Shown here piece by piece: positions 62,336 through 64,000 of a DNA stretch of 64,000 nucleotides. The notes beneath the pieces are model-generated. The model searched no databases. It had not been told where the DNA came from and saw only the letters and a program-made list of their open reading frames with translations. The position numbers were made by a program, and so were the translations under genes. The DNA is from Chamaesiphon minutus PCC 6605 (lineage in GTDB: Bacteria > Cyanobacteriota > Cyanobacteriia > Cyanobacteriales > Chamaesiphonaceae), in NCBI RefSeq assembly GCF_000317145.1, contig NC_020053.1, positions 82,419-146,418 on the forward strand, read 5' to 3'. Position 1 is the stretch's first letter; every line of letters begins with the position of its first letter.

Positions 62336-63349
62336 ATGAGACAGGATCTCCCCACCCAGATTTTTCCCAATCCCCCATCACCGCTGGAAAGCGGTGAAGC
62401 CCAAAAGCTATGGTCGGAATTCCTGCAACTGAACATCTCACCCAACACCCAACATACTTATGCTAAAGCAATTGCTGATTTCTACCAGAGAATCTACAAT
62501 TGCAGCGTCTCGCCACAAGCTTTAGGTCGATTTCTCGCTCTTGCACAGAATGAAGCAGTCTATCAGGTTTGCTACTACCGCTCCCTACTCATCGCCGCAA
62601 AATTAGCCCCCAGCACGATTAATACGCGGTTATCCGCACTCAAATCCTTAGTCAAATACGCCCATCAGTTAGGACAATGCAGCTTCAACTTGAGCGACGT
62701 AACAGGGTTGAAAGTTGACGGTTATCGAGATACCACAGGCATTGCCCCTCAAGGATTCCACGACATCATTAGTTTACCAGATCGAGCGACAGTCAAAGGC
62801 AGTCGCGATTATGCGATCCTTCGACTCCTGTGGGATAACGCCTTGAAACGTGGCGAAATCTCTAACTTGAACGTAGAAGATTTCGTTAGCCTTGGCAAAG
62901 CCTCTGCCGCCTCTGAATCCTCTATCCAAGAGCATCTGGTGGGGAAACTAACGATCGTGGACAACAGAAAAATCCAGCACAGTCTCATCGCCCTAGCTCC
63001 AGCTACCACAAGCGCGATTGTCGATTGGTTGGCTCTCAGAGGCAATTGTCAGCCCTCAGATCCACTCTTCGTCAGTTTAGATCGTCGCAGCAAAGGACAT
63101 CGATTAGATGGCAGCAGTATTTATCGGTTAGTCCGAAAATTTAGCGAATCCGCTGGGATTGACACGGTAGTCTCCCCTCACCAAATCAGACACAGTGCGA
63201 TTACAGCGTATCTCGATGCTAGTGAAGGGAATGTTCGTGGCGCACAAGGATTAAGCCGTCTGACCAACCCGAACATTCTCTCTCGTTATGAAGATAATCG
63301 GCAGCAATATCAAGAACAAGCTTCTCATATTTTGGCAGATCTAGTTTAG
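62336..63349 (+). CDS. Tyrosine recombinase/integrase
   Basis: 337 residues. An N-terminal SAM-like core-binding domain (about 20-125) precedes a catalytic domain with Arg172 (KRGE), HxxR at 282-285 (HQIRH) and the nucleophile Tyr318 (RYEDNR). In related integrases the segment before the Tyr reads SRH; here it is SRL (307-309), so the usual second His/Trp is replaced. It would cut and join DNA for plasmid resolution or integration. Followed by a 28-bp palindrome and a second recombinase gene. Confidence 0.9.
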   Translation: MRQDLPTQIFPNPPSPLESGEAQKLWSEFLQLNISPNTQHTYAKAIADFYQRIYNCSVSPQALGRFLALAQNEAVYQVCYYRSLLIAAKLAPSTINTRLSALKSLVKYAHQLGQCSFNLSDVTGLKVDGYRDTTGIAPQGFHDIISLPDRATVKGSRDYAILRLLWDNALKRGEISNLNVEDFVSLGKASAASESSIQEHLVGKLTIVDNRKIQHSLIALAPATTSAIVDWLALRGNCQPSDPLFVSLDRRSKGHRLDGSSIYRLVRKFSESAGIDTVVSPHQIRHSAITAYLDASEGNVRGAQGLSRLTNPNILSRYEDNRQQYQEQASHILADLV

Positions 63350-63486
63350 ATTTACCCCGCTGTGTGAATATTATCTGACTTTTCTACCTCCTCAAATCGG
63401 GGTGGATCTGTGGGCTTTTCGATCGAAAACATCAAAATTTGGGAATCGGCTCTAACCGATGTCTGGTAACAACTACAGAAAAAGCA

Positions 63487-63514
63487 TATACCGCTAATAG
63501 CACTTAGCGGTATA
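63487..63514. other. 28-bp palindrome, candidate recombination core site
   Basis: TATACCGCTAA - TAGCAC - TTAGCGGTATA: perfect 11-bp arms around a 6-bp centre, the geometry of XerCD/dif-type sites. It lies between two tyrosine recombinase genes. A terminator is the alternative, but there is no T-run. Confidence 0.55.
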
Positions 63515-63631
63515 TTTAAAGAACAGATCTAATCCCCCCAAATTTCCCAGCAATTTATTGCCACCCTGGAATTATTAAAACTGATGGAATTGATGATGAC
63601 CTAAATACCTGCGTGCATCAGGCTAAATTCA

Positions 63632-64000
63632 ATGGAGCAACCCACTAGTACTACCACCAGTACACCCACTTTTGTCCTCGATGCCAATCCCCTAATTGCC
63701 GCATTTACCAGCTTCCTCCAATTCGATGTGGCATCCGGCGGTGCTAGTGGCGAAACCATCCGTACCTATTGGTGCGAAGCGAAACAGTACTTGCTCTGGT
63801 GTGAGGTCAATCAACTCCAACCACTAGAAGTGACGCGGGATGCGATTAAAATCTACCGCCATAACTTAGTTCAACAGCAATACAAACCTGCCACCATTGC
63901 CCTCAAATTAGTCGCTGTGAGTCGCATGTACGATGCAGCGATGGAATATGGTCTACTTTCGCATAACCCCGTCTGGGGCGTAAAAGCACCAAAGCAACGC
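63632..64000 (+). CDS. Second tyrosine recombinase, partial (runs off the window)
   Basis: Open frame of 123 codons with no stop before the end of the window. After a Thr/Ser-rich start it shows a core-binding domain (FTSFLQFDVASGG, TIRTYWCEAKQYLLWCE, YKPATIALKLVAVSRMYDAAMEYG) ending in NPVWGVKAPKQR, the typical hinge before the catalytic domain. Catalytic residues lie beyond the window. It differs clearly from the first recombinase, so the two may act as a heteromeric pair. Confidence 0.8.
   Translation, partial: MEQPTSTTTSTPTFVLDANPLIAAFTSFLQFDVASGGASGETIRTYWCEAKQYLLWCEVNQLQPLEVTRDAIKIYRHNLVQQQYKPATIALKLVAVSRMYDAAMEYGLLSHNPVWGVKAPKQR

Noticed and set aside
1..64000. CRISPR arrays, tRNA and rRNA genes
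   Set aside because: I looked for regularly spaced repeats and for tRNA-like cloverleaf segments and saw none; a covariance-model scan would be needed to exclude a tRNA fully.

Overview
The window reads as cyanobacterial DNA. GCGATCGC/CGATCG motifs (HIP1-like) recur through most genes, and several products are typical of the phylum: a long-chain flavodoxin, a DUF1816 protein, an acyl-lipid desaturase and a YbhFSR-like exporter. Two tyrosine-recombinase genes lie at the right end with a 28-bp palindrome between them. Together with many broken paralogues and an ISL3 element, this suggests a large plasmid or an integrative island; the sequence alone cannot decide. I see no rRNA, tRNA, CRISPR array or replication gene.

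Layout. 0-10 kb is a copper/heavy-metal region. It holds a MerR regulator with two tiny secreted Cys-rich peptides, a Cys-rich four-helix (DUF326) protein, a DUF305 lipoprotein, a broken copZ, a flavodoxin, and an operon of multicopper oxidase, DUF1269 protein, CopA and cupredoxin ending in a truncated czcD. 10-12 kb is an AAA-TOPRIM ATPase with foreign-looking composition. 12-21 kb holds exporters: a His-tailed MFS pump, a YbhGFSR-like ABC system and a second MFS pump. 21-43 kb mixes carbon and energy enzymes (GH65-phosphoglucomutase fusion, phosphoketolase, PPK2, class I aldolase, glycogen debranching enzyme, oleate hydratase) with two large P-type ATPases and two FMN split-barrel proteins. 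Relic copies of phosphoketolase, flavodoxin and other genes are scattered between them. 44-57 kb has two related metal cassettes, one led by CopB and partly degraded, the other led by DUF326/cupin/DUF305, on either side of a REC-OmpR-REC-REC-GGDEF response regulator. 56.7-62 kb carries lipid-modification genes (two FAD oxidoreductases, a cyclopropane synthase and a fatty-acid desaturase). 62-64 kb has the recombinases.

How the genes work together. I find twelve promoters with one unusual layout: two half-sites of the form YTCAY at an 11-bp period, then exactly 10 bp, then a -10-like hexamer (TAnnnT in ten of them or a close variant). They precede the multicopper oxidase operon, the His-tailed MFS pump, both metal cassettes, the ABC exporter, phosphoketolase, several small-protein genes and the response regulator itself. 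This suggests that one OmpR-type regulator, most simply the one encoded here, ties metal defence to carbon metabolism. A second set of four promoters near the left end has the 20-bp spacer and dyad expected of MerR-family control. The window therefore appears to hold two overlapping regulons, with visible traces of how promoters and genes were duplicated, captured and broken.
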